From Sphingomonas sp. (GTDB lineage Bacteria > Pseudomonadota > Alphaproteobacteria > Sphingomonadales > Sphingomonadaceae), in contig NZ_JANINP010000001.1 of NCBI RefSeq assembly GCF_024508665.1, positions 186,001 to 250,000 on the forward strand: a DNA stretch of 64,000 nt. The letters run 5' to 3'. Below the pieces are notes generated by a model. That model saw only the letters and a list, made by a program, of their open reading frames with translations, was not told the DNA's origin and searched no databases. The first letter of the stretch is position 1; every line of letters starts with the position of its first letter. The translations under genes were made by a program, and so were the position numbers. This document shows positions 54,878 to 64,000 of this stretch, in pieces.

Positions 54878-55891
54878 ATGCACGATCTCGCTTTCCCGCT
54901 GCTGGCCGGCCTGATCCTCGTCGCGCTGGCGTTCGACTTTTTGAACGGGCTGCACGACGCGGCCAATTCGATCGCGACCGTGGTCTCGACCAGATTGTTG
55001 AAGCCCGTTCATGCCGTGCTCTTTGCCGGCGTATTCAACTTCGCCGCCTATTTCCTAACCATCACTTTCCCCAGTTTGCACAAGGTTGCGTCGACGATTG
55101 GGCAGGGGCTGATCGACAAGAACCTGGTGACGCCAGGGGTGGTTTTCGGCGCGCTGATCGGCGCGATGTTCTGGAACATCGTGACCTGGCTGAAGGGCAT
55201 TCCGTCATCCTCGAGCCACGCCCTGGTCGGCGGGATCATCGGCGCGGGCGTCGCGCATGCGGGCATGACCGGCATTCAGTGGAATGGGCTCAACAAGACG
55301 CTGATCGCGATCGTCTTGTCGCCAGTGCTCGGCATGATCCTGTCGATGCTGATCATGCTGGTGACGAGCTGGCTGTTCTCGCGTGCCAGCAACCGCGGCG
55401 CGGAACGCAGCTTCCGCGTGCTCCATATGATCTCGTCGGGCACCTATTCGCTCAGCCACGGCCTCAACGACGCGCAGAAGACGATGGGCATCATCACCGT
55501 GCTGCTGTTCTCGACCGGCTATCTGCACGGCAAGTTCGAAGTGCCGCATTGGGTCGCGATCAGCTGCTATATCGCGATGGGCCTGGGGACCTTGATGGGC
55601 GGTTGGAAGATCATCGAGACGATGGGCAGCCGCATCACCAAGCTGTCGCAGCATCAGGGGTTCAGCGCGTCGGCCGGGGGCACGATCATGGTGTTCACCG
55701 CATCGCTGCTCGGCATTCCAGTGTCGACCACGCATACGATTACCGGCTGTGTGATCGGTGCCGGCGTCGCCAAGCGCGCGAGCGCGGTGCGCTGGGGCGT
55801 TGCCGGCGATGTCGTCGTGGCCTGGATCGTGACGATCCCGGCGTCGGCAGCGGTCGGTGCGGTCTTCTATCTGCTGACGACGTTGTTCTGA
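54878..55891 (+). CDS. Inorganic phosphate transporter, PiT family
   Basis: A 337-residue low-affinity phosphate/proton symporter. The duplicated PiT signatures are DFLNGLHDAANSIATVVSTR near residue 25 and YSLSHGLNDAQKTMGIITVLL near residue 195, with about ten membrane segments. ATG 54878 lies 9 bases after the stop of the NUDIX-DUF47 gene, so they form an operon. PiT transporters move phosphate, often as metal-phosphate, without ATP, complementing the Pst system elsewhere in this window. Confidence 0.96.
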   Translation: MHDLAFPLLAGLILVALAFDFLNGLHDAANSIATVVSTRLLKPVHAVLFAGVFNFAAYFLTITFPSLHKVASTIGQGLIDKNLVTPGVVFGALIGAMFWNIVTWLKGIPSSSSHALVGGIIGAGVAHAGMTGIQWNGLNKTLIAIVLSPVLGMILSMLIMLVTSWLFSRASNRGAERSFRVLHMISSGTYSLSHGLNDAQKTMGIITVLLFSTGYLHGKFEVPHWVAISCYIAMGLGTLMGGWKIIETMGSRITKLSQHQGFSASAGGTIMVFTASLLGIPVSTTHTITGCVIGAGVAKRASAVRWGVAGDVVVAWIVTIPASAAVGAVFYLLTTLF

Positions 55892-55908
55892 TCGGCAACA
55901 GCCTATGG

Positions 55909-56340
55909 TCAGGTCGGGCTGCGTAATCCGCGATAGTCGGTGCTGGCGGCGATCATGACCTCCTCGATCAGCGCGTAAGCCGCCTTCCAGGCCTCGATGG
56001 TCGCGTTGTCGATCGCCGGACCGCCATGCACGGTAACCATCCGCATCAAGGCGTCGCCCGCGAACGCATAATGGCGGTCCTCCACCCCGTAATCGACATG
56101 CCGCCGGGCGAGTTTGCCGAGTGCCGGCCGCATGGCATCCAATTTGCTCAGTCCGGTGACGATCCTGCCCAGCGTCTCGATCAGATGCCGGCCCTGTTCG
56201 GCCATGTCGATCCGGAACATCGATCGGGTTTCGGGAGCCAGTTCGAACAGGCGGCCATAGAACACCCGCGCGGCAGCATCGGTGTCGAGCACGATCTGAA
56301 CGAAACTGTCTCTGACGAGATCGATCTGGTCGGTATCCAT
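55909..56340 (-). CDS. Single-domain globin
   Basis: A 143-residue globin of the bacterial hemoglobin/flavohemoglobin-domain type. Landmarks are FYGRLFELAPETRSMF (B/C helices, aromatic residues near heme), Q49 at the distal position in AEQGRHLIETL, proximal H81 in LARRHVDYGVEDRHYAFAG, and VHGGPA...AYALIEEVMI. No reductase domain is fused. The role would be oxygen or nitric oxide binding. Confidence 0.92.
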   Translation of the reverse strand: MDTDQIDLVRDSFVQIVLDTDAAARVFYGRLFELAPETRSMFRIDMAEQGRHLIETLGRIVTGLSKLDAMRPALGKLARRHVDYGVEDRHYAFAGDALMRMVTVHGGPAIDNATIEAWKAAYALIEEVMIAASTDYRGLRSPT

Positions 56341-56389
56341 TGCCCGACGGTCAATGCGATCGCGGACGACGAGGCCGCATCATCCCCAT

Positions 56390-57061
56390 CTACGTATTCG
56401 CCGGCGTGCGTTCGAACTTCTCGATCACCCATTCCTCTTCCTGGGCACCGGCGATCCAGTCCTGCATGAAGGGGTGGGTCAGCACGGCCTCGACATAGGC
56501 TGCCGCGAAGCGCGCGACCGGCAATTGATAGGTCACGATGCGCGTGCAGACGGGCGCATACATGATGTCGGCCGCGCCGAATTCCCCAAACAGGAACGGG
56601 CCGGTGCCGCCGAACCGGGCGCGAGCCTGCGCCCAGATTTCCATCAGCCGGGTCAGTTCGGCGACGACGTCGTCGTCCGGCCGCTTGGGCGGATAGACCT
56701 GGCGGATATTCATGCCATGCTTGTTGCGGAGCGCGGAGAATCCCGAATGCATTTCCGCCGCCATCGATCGCGCCATCGCCCGCGCGGCCTCGTCCTTGGG
56801 CCAGAACTTGCCGCCCCCGGTCTTGTCGTTGAGGAATTCGACGATCGCCAGACTGTCCCAGACGACGATGTCGCCATCCCACAGGATCGGCACCTTGCCC
56901 GACGAGGGCGCGAACTCATCGCCCTGGCGGCGCTTGTCCCAATCGCCGTCGTACAGCGGCACGACGACTTCCTCGAACGGCAGTCCCGATTGCTTGCACG
57001 CCAGCCAGCCGCGGAGCGACCAGCTGGAATAGGCCTTGTTGCCGATGATGAGCTTGAGCAT
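56390..57061 (-). CDS. Glutathione S-transferase family protein
   Basis: A 223-residue GST. The thioredoxin-like N-domain has MLKLIIGNKAYSSWSLRGW (serine of the glutathione site near S12/S13), VPILWDGDIVVWDSLAIVEFL (the SNAIL/TRAIL-like motif as WDSLAI), then the all-helical C-domain (GPFLFGEFGAADIMYAPV). It is cytoplasmic and conjugates or binds glutathione; substrate unknown. Alone on the minus strand. Confidence 0.92.
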   Translation of the reverse strand: MLKLIIGNKAYSSWSLRGWLACKQSGLPFEEVVVPLYDGDWDKRRQGDEFAPSSGKVPILWDGDIVVWDSLAIVEFLNDKTGGGKFWPKDEAARAMARSMAAEMHSGFSALRNKHGMNIRQVYPPKRPDDDVVAELTRLMEIWAQARARFGGTGPFLFGEFGAADIMYAPVCTRIVTYQLPVARFAAAYVEAVLTHPFMQDWIAGAQEEEWVIEKFERTPANT

Positions 57062-57156
57062 GGTCGGGGGATAGAGGCGCGGGTGGGGCGCGGCAAGCGA
57101 CGAACGCCAGGCGCAACCGCTGGGGTCGAAATCTCTTCCCGAGCATTGATGGCTTC

Positions 57157-57912
57157 ATGACCGCGAACGCCTCGCCACGCATGATCCATATCGGCTGCTC
57201 GGGCTGGAACTACCGCCATTGGCGCGGCGCATTCTATCCGGAGAGCCTGCGGGCCAAGGACTGGTTCGCTTTCTATGCCGAGCAATTCGACACGGTCGAG
57301 ATCAACAACAGCTTCTACCGGTTGCCGAAGGCCGAGACGTTCGATGTCTGGCGCGAACAGGCACCCCCCGGATTCCGCTACACGGTCAAGGCCAACCGCT
57401 TCATTACCCAAGCAAAGAAGCTGAAGGATTGCGAAGAGCCGGTCGCACGCATGATCGCGCCGACGCGGCATCTAAAGAATAAGTTGGGTCCCATCCTCTA
57501 TCAGCTTCCGCCGATGCTCCGCATCAATCTCGACCGGCTCGAAACCTTCATGAAGCTTCTTCCGGCCGACCTCACGCATGTTTTCGAGTTTCGTGAGAAG
57601 AGCTGGTATGATGATGCAACACTCGCCTTGCTGGACCGCTACGGTGCCGGCTTCGTCGCGCACGATTTTCCCGGGACAGCCTCGCCGCGCTGGGCGTCAG
57701 GGGCTGTTGCCTATGTGCGTTTCCACGGCGGAGTCGGCAAATATTATGGCCGCTACCGCGACGAGGTCCTGCTGGACTGGAGCGATTGGCTGAAGCGCCA
57801 GATCGAAGCCGGGAAATCGATCTGGGCCTATTTCAACAACGATGGGGAGGCGGCGGCCATCCACGACGCCCTGACGTTGAAGGCCATGATGCGACAGGCT
57901 GCGGGCGGTTGA
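57157..57912 (+). CDS. DUF72 domain protein
   Basis: A 251-residue TIM-barrel-like DUF72 protein with the family start IHIGCSGWNYRHWRGAFYPE, EINNSFYRLPK, YTVKANRFITQAKKL and the C-terminal IWAYFNNDGEAAAIHDALTL. The biochemical function is not known. ATG 57157 is taken as the start, but ATG 57181 (MIHIGCSGW) fits the usual family start equally well. No operon partner is seen. Confidence 0.9.
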   Translation: MTANASPRMIHIGCSGWNYRHWRGAFYPESLRAKDWFAFYAEQFDTVEINNSFYRLPKAETFDVWREQAPPGFRYTVKANRFITQAKKLKDCEEPVARMIAPTRHLKNKLGPILYQLPPMLRINLDRLETFMKLLPADLTHVFEFREKSWYDDATLALLDRYGAGFVAHDFPGTASPRWASGAVAYVRFHGGVGKYYGRYRDEVLLDWSDWLKRQIEAGKSIWAYFNNDGEAAAIHDALTLKAMMRQAAGG

Positions 57913-57967
57913 ACGCCGCCTGCGGCCGATCACGCCATAGCGATGGAGGTGTTCGTGCCTCTGGCGC

Positions 57968-60490
57968 TTAGTCGCCGATCACTTCTCGGATCCTGTTGAT
58001 CAGCGAGTCCACCGCGAAGGGCTTGGTCAGGACGTGCATGCCGCGCTCCAGCTGCTTGTTCCCGATGACCGCGTTTTCCGCATAGCCGGTGATGAAGAGA
58101 ACCTTGAGATCAGGGCGTTCTACCCGCGCGGCATCGGCCAATTGGCGGCCGTTCATTCCGCGGGGAAGGCCGACATCGGTAACCAGCAGCTGGATCGCCG
58201 GTTGCGCCTGGAGGATCGCCAGCCCCGACGCCCCATCGCCGGCTTCGATCGCGGTATAGCCCAGATCGTCGAGAGCGTCCGCGATCAGCGCGCGAATGGC
58301 GGGCTCGTCATCGACCACCAGCACCGTCCCGCCTGCGGCGGAAGGGACGGGTGGTGCGTTATGGACGGATTCCGGTTGCGCATCCTCATTCGCATGCACG
58401 CGCGGAAAATAGAGGGACATCGTGGTGCCTTGGCCCAATTCGGAATAGATCCGCACCTGGCCGCCGGACTGGCGCACGAAACCATAGATCATGGACAAGC
58501 CAAGACCGGTCCCCTCACCGAGCGGCTTGGTCGTGTAGAAAGGGTCGAACGCGCGCTCGATCGTCTCCGCTGACATACCGGTGCCGGTGTCGGTCACGGA
58601 TAGCGACACATATTGGCCGGGCGGCAAATCGCGATCGCGCGCGCCGACATGGTCGAGCCATTTGTTCGCCGTCTCGATCGTGATCCGGCCGCCATCGGGC
58701 ATCGCGTCGCGCGCATTTATGCACAGGTTGAGCAGGGCGTTTTCGAGCTGATTGGGATCGATCAAGGTCGTCCATAAGCCGCCGGCGCCGACCACTTCGA
58801 TCTCGATCTGGGGACCGACCGAGCGCCGCAGGAACTCTTCCATATTGGCGATCAGGCGGTTGATATCGGTGGGTTTGGGATCGAGCGTCTGGCGCCGCGA
58901 AAAGGCGAGCAGGCGGTGCGTGAGCGCTGCGGCGCGCTTGGTCGCGCTTCGCGCCATTTCGACATATTTGTCGATCTCCGCCGTGCGGCCCTGCCTGATG
59001 CGCATCTCGATCAACTCGAGGCCGCCGGAAATGCCGGTGAGGAGATTGTTGAAATCGTGCGCCAAGCCGCCGGTCAGCTGGCCGACCGCCTCCATCTTCT
59101 GTGCCTGGCGAAGCTGTTCCTGCGCCGCCTCGCTTTCGCGCGTGCGCTCCTCGACTTGGCGCTCGAGCGATTCGGCTAATGCGGCGAGGGACAATTCGGC
59201 GTGGCGCCGCTCGATTGCGGCCTGCGTACGATCGGCGACGTCGCGAACGAAGGTGATGTCCTCCGTGATCCAGGGGCGCGGTCCCTTGTCGTTGAGATAG
59301 AGCAAGGCGACGAAATTGTTATGATCGACCAGCGGCATGTTGAGCACCGCGCGCGCATGGATCGCTTCCAGCGCCGCGGCGGTCGGGGCGGTACGCGGGT
59401 CCTCGCGAGCATCGGCAATCGCAACCAGTTCGCCGCGTTTCAGATTCTCGATATAGGACCCATAATCGCGAAAATGCAGCACGCCCGCCAGGCTGGTGGT
59501 CCCCGCATTATTCCAGTCGCGCTCGATCGTGATCGTCTCCGCCACCGGATCGATGATGCCATAGCCCGCCCGGCTGACGCCCAACGTCGAACCCAGGATT
59601 TCGGCCGCCAGGAACGACATTGCGGCCGGGTCGTCCATCTGCCGTAGACGATCCCCCAGCGCGATCAACGCCGCCTGGTAGCTTTCGGTGCGGCGACGCA
59701 ACGTGACGTCCTGCGAAACACCGACCATCTGCGAGATTCCGCCGCGGTCGTCATATTCCAGCCGCCCATTGACTTGGATCCAATGGAGCGAGCCATCCCG
59801 CCAACGTGCCCGATATTCGACGTCGAGATGTTCGCCGGTTGCCATCGACCGCTCGGCGGCAGCGCGCGCCGGATCGCGATCTTCGGGGTGGATCGCGGCG
59901 ATCAGCTCATCATAGCCGAACGGTTCGTCCGCCGCTCGGCCGTAATGCGCCTTGCATTCCGGGGATGCGTGCAACGTCTTCGTGTTGAGCTCCATGGTCC
60001 ACGCGGCGAGCCCGCCGGCGGTCAACGCGACACGCAAACGTTCCTGTGCCGCGCCGACGTTCTCGAGCTGCGTCCGGGCCTCATATTGGCGCAATCGCGC
60101 CCGCCGCGCCGCGCGAGCGAGACTGATAAGGGTGGTAGGGTGAAAGGGGCGTTCGAGGAACGTGACATTGCCTAGCGTCTCTAGCAGCCGCACCGCACCC
60201 GGATTGCGCTCGAGGCCACCGCCGCGCGCGGTCAGGACGATGAACGGGAAGTCGGACCATTCGGCCTGGTCCGCGATGAATCCAGCGAGATCGCGCAGAT
60301 CGGCGCCGCGCAACGCCTCCTCAGTGACGATCGCGAATCCGGCGCCGCTGCGCAGCGTGCGGACGAACGACGGGAGATCAGGGGAGGCGGCCGCGTCGAG
60401 ACCCGCTTCACGCAGCATGGCTTCTGCCACCATGGCATCGCGGCCATGCGGTGCCAGGATGACGGCGCCTTCGGCGATCGTACGATTCAA
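57968..60490 (-). CDS. Hybrid histidine kinase with pseudo-receiver, PAS and GAF sensors
   Basis: An 840-residue soluble kinase. Domains in order: an N-terminal receiver-like fold (about 8-130) that lacks the phospho-acceptor Asp ([12 protein letters not shown] in its place); PAS with PAC (about 150-265); GAF (about 275-430, containing [10 protein letters not shown] and [17 protein letters not shown]); HisKA_4-type box with H478 ([11 protein letters not shown]); HATPase ([27 protein letters not shown]); C-terminal receiver with D772 ([11 protein letters not shown]). It sits 7 bases downstream of the kaiC-like gene, so the two likely act together. Confidence 0.92.
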   Translation of the reverse strand: MNRTIAEGAVILAPHGRDAMVAEAMLREAGLDAAASPDLPSFVRTLRSGAGFAIVTEEALRGADLRDLAGFIADQAEWSDFPFIVLTARGGGLERNPGAVRLLETLGNVTFLERPFHPTTLISLARAARRARLRQYEARTQLENVGAAQERLRVALTAGGLAAWTMELNTKTLHASPECKAHYGRAADEPFGYDELIAAIHPEDRDPARAAAERSMATGEHLDVEYRARWRDGSLHWIQVNGRLEYDDRGGISQMVGVSQDVTLRRRTESYQAALIALGDRLRQMDDPAAMSFLAAEILGSTLGVSRAGYGIIDPVAETITIERDWNNAGTTSLAGVLHFRDYGSYIENLKRGELVAIADAREDPRTAPTAAALEAIHARAVLNMPLVDHNNFVALLYLNDKGPRPWITEDITFVRDVADRTQAAIERRHAELSLAALAESLERQVEERTRESEAAQEQLRQAQKMEAVGQLTGGLAHDFNNLLTGISGGLELIEMRIRQGRTAEIDKYVEMARSATKRAAALTHRLLAFSRRQTLDPKPTDINRLIANMEEFLRRSVGPQIEIEVVGAGGLWTTLIDPNQLENALLNLCINARDAMPDGGRITIETANKWLDHVGARDRDLPPGQYVSLSVTDTGTGMSAETIERAFDPFYTTKPLGEGTGLGLSMIYGFVRQSGGQVRIYSELGQGTTMSLYFPRVHANEDAQPESVHNAPPVPSAAGGTVLVVDDEPAIRALIADALDDLGYTAIEAGDGASGLAILQAQPAIQLLVTDVGLPRGMNGRQLADAARVERPDLKVLFITGYAENAVIGNKQLERGMHVLTKPFAVDSLINRIREVIGD

Positions 60491-60497
60491 GGGCGGG

Positions 60498-61976
60498 TCA
60501 TCCTCGCTTCACGTCGAGCAGACCAGCCTCGTCGCTGACCAGGCTCGGTACGCCACGGAGCACTCCCTGAAACGCGGTAAGCGGTTCGCCCAGCGTGATC
60601 CCTTCTTTATCGATCATGAATTCCCTAATCGTGTCCTCGTGAACGCCTGTTCGCTTCTTAACGACCGAAATCGCACGTCGGACCCGCCCCAACGCCTCGA
60701 AATAACGCAGCAGGATCACGGTATCGGCTAGGTAGGTGACATCAACGGGCGCCTTCATGTCGCCGACCAGGCCGTGCTGAGCGACGGTCAGGAAAGTGGT
60801 AGTCCCCTGGCGGTTCAAATATTGCAGCAACTCGTGCATGTGCAGGACCAGCGCCTGCTCCTCGGGCATCGCGGCCTGATAGCCGTTAAGGCTGTCGATC
60901 ACGACGGTTCGCGCCCCGTGCGTCTCGACGCATACGCGCACGCGCTCGGAAAACTCCCCGGGGGTCAATTCGGCGGCGTCGATCTGCTCGATCGCCAGCC
61001 GTCCGGTATCGACCATCGCCTGAACGTCGATGCCCAACCCCCTCGATCGCTCGAACAACAGTCCGAGTTCCTCGTCGAAAATGAACATGGCCGCGCCTTC
61101 GCCACGTGATACCGCCGATGCGACGAAGCTGAGCGCGAGCAAGGACTTGCCGGTACCGGCGGGGCCAAGGATCAGGTTGCTCGCGCCGCGGTCGAAACCG
61201 CCACCGAGCAAATCGTTGAGGCGAGCATTCTCAATCGGCACGGTTTCGCGCTTGAACTCGAAGCGGTGCTCGGCGGACACCAAGCGGGGAAACACGCGAA
61301 TGCCGCCCGTATCGATCACGAAGTCGTGATATCCGCCGCGATACCGGCGTCCGCGATATTTGAGCACGCGCATGCGTCGACGCTCAGGCCCGTAATTGGG
61401 GGATAATTCCTCTAGACGGATCACCGCATGGGCAACGCTGTGCACGGTTTTGTCCATGACGTCGGCGGTCAGGTCGTCGAGCATCATCACGGTCGCATCG
61501 TTGTGCGAAAAATAATGTTTCAGCGCCAGGATTTGGCGGCGATAGCGCAGTGAGCTCTGTGCGAGCAGGCGGATTTCGGACAGACTGTCGAGAACCACCC
61601 GCGCCGGCTGCAAGCGTTCGAACACCTCAAAAATCCGCCTCGTCGTCTCACCGAGTTCGAGATCGGATGAGTAGAGCAGGCTTTGTTGCTGTTCGTCGTT
61701 GAGCAAGCTTTCGGGCGGGACCAGTTCGAAAACCTCGAAATTCTCCGGGAAGGTCCACCCATGCGACGCGGCGCCGTCGCGCAGTTCCTCCTCGGTCTCC
61801 GACAAGGTGATGTAGAGTACCTTTTCACCCTGCTCCGCGCCGGCCATGAGAAACTGGCTGGCGAGGGTGGTTTTGCCGGTACCCGGGCTGCCCTCGACAA
61901 GAAATAACCTGCCCTTAGCTAGGCCGCCGGCAAGGATTTCGTCCAGGCCGGCGACGCCGGTTGCACAATTTCCCAT
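60498..61976 (-). CDS. KaiC-like two-domain ATPase
   Basis: A 492-residue protein with two RecA-type ATPase domains. Domain 1 has Walker A GSPGTGKTT (29-37) and the catalytic E-E pair of TEEEL near 62-63. Domain 2 has GPAGTGKSL (271-279) and FDEELGLL as its E-E pair. This is the KaiC architecture without kaiA or kaiB nearby. Outside cyanobacteria such proteins pair with histidine kinases and often act in light, stress or timing responses; here a hybrid kinase gene follows with a 7-base gap. Start ATG 61976 after a plausible site. Confidence 0.93.
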   Translation of the reverse strand: MGNCATGVAGLDEILAGGLAKGRLFLVEGSPGTGKTTLASQFLMAGAEQGEKVLYITLSETEEELRDGAASHGWTFPENFEVFELVPPESLLNDEQQQSLLYSSDLELGETTRRIFEVFERLQPARVVLDSLSEIRLLAQSSLRYRRQILALKHYFSHNDATVMMLDDLTADVMDKTVHSVAHAVIRLEELSPNYGPERRRMRVLKYRGRRYRGGYHDFVIDTGGIRVFPRLVSAEHRFEFKRETVPIENARLNDLLGGGFDRGASNLILGPAGTGKSLLALSFVASAVSRGEGAAMFIFDEELGLLFERSRGLGIDVQAMVDTGRLAIEQIDAAELTPGEFSERVRVCVETHGARTVVIDSLNGYQAAMPEEQALVLHMHELLQYLNRQGTTTFLTVAQHGLVGDMKAPVDVTYLADTVILLRYFEALGRVRRAISVVKKRTGVHEDTIREFMIDKEGITLGEPLTAFQGVLRGVPSLVSDEAGLLDVKRG

Positions 61977-62302
61977 CGAAACTCCATCGTTCGTAAAAAT
62001 CGGACGTTAACGGTATCGCGTCCGTTACGAGTTGATATTGCTCAATGCTGGATGGGCGATTTTGATCCCTTCCTGTCGGCACTCGCGGGGTCATGCGGCC
62101 TCCCGCAAGGGCTAGGGATTTTCATTTTATCGATACAGATCAGCTGCTTGCGCAGTTGGTCGGTATTGTGGGGCGGGAGGTTGGGCAGTCGCGCAACAGC
62201 GAGCTCCGCGCGACGCCGATCACGCGCACGACCGGCACGCGCCGTTCACGACGCGCGGCGGTCGATGGATGGACGATGTTGGCCTGCGCCGGCGGGCGAG
62301 GC
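61977..62302. other. Non-coding region upstream of the kaiC-like gene
   Basis: This 326-base stretch lies between the kaiC-like start and the stop of the MDR gene (both minus strand). I see no supported gene, no clear intrinsic terminator and no strong palindrome. It presumably holds the kaiC promoter near 61980-62050, where the sequence is less GC-rich. Confidence 0.5.
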
Positions 62303-63433
62303 TCAGCCGCTTGCAGTCGGGACGATCAGATATTTCTCGCCGGTCTTCTTCGCACTGTAGGCGAGCAGGATGTCCTTATCGAGCGCCTCCGCGAGCGAGA
62401 TCTCCGCGGTGTAATGGCTGGCGAAGGTGGTGCGGATTTCGGCGGCGACGCGCGCGCGCATGCGCCCGACCACCTCGGCGCCGGCCTTCATCAGAAACGG
62501 CGTGAGCAGGAAGCCGCCGACGCCCCAGGCAAATCCGACATCGGGGCCGATCAAGGTCGGCCCGAGGTCAAGCCGGCCATAGATATAGACCTGCTTGTGG
62601 GTATTCGAACCATAGCGACTATAGGTCGTCGCATTGCGGTTGGCGGCAACTTCCATCGCCGCGAGGATCTGGCCGGCCAGTTTGCCGCCGCCGATCGCGT
62701 CGAATGCCAGCGTAGCGCCGGTTTCGGCAAGCGCATCGACCAATTCGTCGCGGAAATTCTCCGACGTCGAATCGACCACATATTTGGCGCCGATATCGTG
62801 CAGGATCTTCGCCTGCTCGGCCGACCGGACGATATTCACCAGGCTCACGCCATCGGCGATGCAGATGCGGTTAAGCATCTGGCCGAGGTTGGAAGCAGCG
62901 GCAGTATGAACCAGGGCGGTATACCCTTCGGCGCGCATCGTCTCGACCATCGCCAGCGCGGTCAGCGGATTGACGAATGCCGACGCGCCTTCGCGTGCGG
63001 TTATGCCGTCGGGGAAGGGCAGCAGGTCGGTCAGCCGCGCCTTGCGATATTGCGTGTACATGCCGCCGCCGATCACCGCGACCATCTTGCCGACCAGATC
63101 TTCGGCGCCGTCGCCGGCGGCGATCACCGTGCCGGCGCCTTCATTGCCAACGGGCATCGATTCGTTAAGCCGCGCCCGCACCATCGGCATGCGCTGTTCG
63201 GGTATGCTGGCCGTCAGCACGGGACGATCGGCGGTACCGCCTTGTTCGAGCGTGGCGAGGTCCGCCGGGCCCGTCAGCAGGCCGAGGTCGGATGGATTGA
63301 TCGGCGCGGCCTCGATCCGGACGATCACCTCTCCGGGTCCAGGCGGTGACAATTCGACATCGGCCAGCGACAATTCGAGCTTGCCGTCGGACACCAGCGA
63401 ACGCAGTTCGAGGCCCTTGGTCGATGCGGTCAT
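62303..63433 (-). CDS. MDR-family NAD(P)-dependent oxidoreductase (zinc-independent)
   Basis: A 376-residue medium-chain reductase. GroES-like N-domain with GEVIVRIEAAPINPSDLGLL and VGNEGAGTVIAAGDGAEDLVGKMVAVIG, then a Rossmann domain with ALVHTAAASNLGQMLNRIC and FDAIGGGKLAGQILAAME. The cysteine and histidine zinc ligands of alcohol dehydrogenases are not visible, so it is more like quinone- or enoyl-reductase members. Substrate unknown. It ends 326 bases before the kaiC-like start. Confidence 0.9.
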   Translation of the reverse strand: MTASTKGLELRSLVSDGKLELSLADVELSPPGPGEVIVRIEAAPINPSDLGLLTGPADLATLEQGGTADRPVLTASIPEQRMPMVRARLNESMPVGNEGAGTVIAAGDGAEDLVGKMVAVIGGGMYTQYRKARLTDLLPFPDGITAREGASAFVNPLTALAMVETMRAEGYTALVHTAAASNLGQMLNRICIADGVSLVNIVRSAEQAKILHDIGAKYVVDSTSENFRDELVDALAETGATLAFDAIGGGKLAGQILAAMEVAANRNATTYSRYGSNTHKQVYIYGRLDLGPTLIGPDVGFAWGVGGFLLTPFLMKAGAEVVGRMRARVAAEIRTTFASHYTAEISLAEALDKDILLAYSAKKTGEKYLIVPTASG

Positions 63434-63500
63434 TCCATCCTCCCAGATTTTTCGATTGTCCGGTATGTAAACCGGGGCGGGATGGACGCAAGCCCGAACG

Positions 63501-64000
63501 TCAGGGTTTCGGCCGGCCCTCCGCTTTCCACTCCGGTTTGAAGCCGCCGCTCGCGAGCAGGCTCACCGGCGCGACCAGCGACCGGATCGCGTTGGTCATA
63601 TAGTCGATATCGAGATTCTCGACGGTGTCGGTCGGCTGGTGATAGGTCGGCACCACCGCCCAGCCCGAGAAGGTGTGCGCGACGATCCCCTTGAGTGCGA
63701 GCGAGTAATTGTCCGACCGTTCGAAGAAATGCTGGTCGGGATAGGGGTCGGACGCGATCAGGGCGCCCCGGCTCTTCATCATGTCGAACAGGTTGGAGCG
63801 TTCGGAGCCGGTCATCATCAGGGATCCCTTGGGAAGCTTCGGATCCTGCGCGCCGATCATCTCGAACTCGATATTCGCGACGAGATCGGTCAGCGCCACC
63901 GGCGGATGCTCGCCGAACCAGGTCGAGCCGAGTCCGCCAATCTCCTCGCTGCCATAAGCGACGAACAGGATGCCGCGCTTCTGCCGCCCCATCGCGGCGA
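63501..64000 (-). CDS. M28-family metallopeptidase, C-terminal part
   Basis: The frame continues beyond the right edge, so only the C-terminal 165 or so residues are visible. RGILFVAYGSEEIGGLGS carries the catalytic Glu-Glu pair of M28 aminopeptidases, followed by VANIEFEMIGAQD, DQHFFERSDNYSLAL and VPTYHQPTDTVENLD (the late zinc-binding histidine region). Family members are usually exported aminopeptidases. Whether it has a signal peptide cannot be seen here. Confidence 0.85.
   Translation of the reverse strand, partial: AAMGRQKRGILFVAYGSEEIGGLGSTWFGEHPPVALTDLVANIEFEMIGAQDPKLPKGSLMMTGSERSNLFDMMKSRGALIASDPYPDQHFFERSDNYSLALKGIVAHTFSGWAVVPTYHQPTDTVENLDIDYMTNAIRSLVAPVSLLASGGFKPEWKAEGRPKP

Noticed and set aside
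62093..63349. A 418-codon plus-strand open frame opposite the MDR oxidoreductase
   Set aside because: The minus strand has clear MDR motifs, and the plus-strand protein is Asp/Arg/Ala-rich with no domain.

Overview
This window is GC-rich bacterial chromosome from an alphaproteobacterium, most likely a Sphingomonas-type member of the Sphingomonadales. The evidence is dense, nearly gap-free coding, two large TonB-dependent receptors, the order phoR-pstS-pstC-pstA-pstB-phoU-phoB, an ECF sigma factor paired with a DGPF protein, an HPr-rel-A locus, and intergenic double-hairpin repeats. I see no tRNA, rRNA, CRISPR array, prophage or insertion sequence. Species assignment is inference from gene content.

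Layout. 1-8.7 kb: the start of selO, then an alpha/beta hydrolase, an SDR-GH130-glycosyltransferase run, a nitronate monooxygenase-type flavoprotein, a glutamine amidotransferase, a 2-hydroxyacid dehydrogenase, an SH3-domain protein and a GNAT acetyltransferase. 8.9-15.2 kb: a sugar-uptake-like unit with a TonB receptor, a secreted six-hairpin glycosidase-like protein and a flavin-dependent halogenase, preceded by two palindromes. 15.2-18.8 kb: thiolase, small proteins and a coniferyl-aldehyde-type dehydrogenase. 18.8-23.1 kb: an AT-rich non-coding island, an orphan secreted six-cysteine protein and a convergent second TonB receptor. 23.1-33.3 kb: a PAS-PAS hybrid kinase, the sigma/DGPF pair, an aspartyl protease-TPR protein, a membrane protein, a divergent LysR/NTF2-like pair, an SDR and two paralogous proline-rich secreted proteins.

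33.3-40.5 kb is the complete Pho/Pst operon: sensor PhoR, high-affinity phosphate ABC transporter, PhoU and PhoB. A likely Pho box lies inside the end of phoR, ahead of pstS. 40.6-43.2 kb carries a Tat-signal protein, a PqqD-like protein, an HprK-like kinase and a nucleotidyltransferase-fold protein, which is the HPr-rel-A arrangement and has no assigned function. 45.3-49.2 kb is glmU and glmS, for UDP-GlcNAc precursor supply, split by a VapBC-type toxin-antitoxin pair whose promoter suggests a leaderless mRNA.

49.4-57.9 kb holds a cytochrome P450, an XRE/MmyB regulator, dapE, a cupin, an unusual in-frame NUDIX-DUF47 (PhoU-like) fusion directly upstream of a PiT phosphate transporter, a globin, a GST and a DUF72 protein. 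58-64 kb holds a large hybrid histidine kinase next to a two-domain KaiC-like ATPase, an MDR oxidoreductase and the C-terminal part of an M28 peptidase that runs off the window. Phosphate handling therefore appears twice: regulated high-affinity uptake (Pst/Pho) and low-affinity uptake (PiT plus the fusion).
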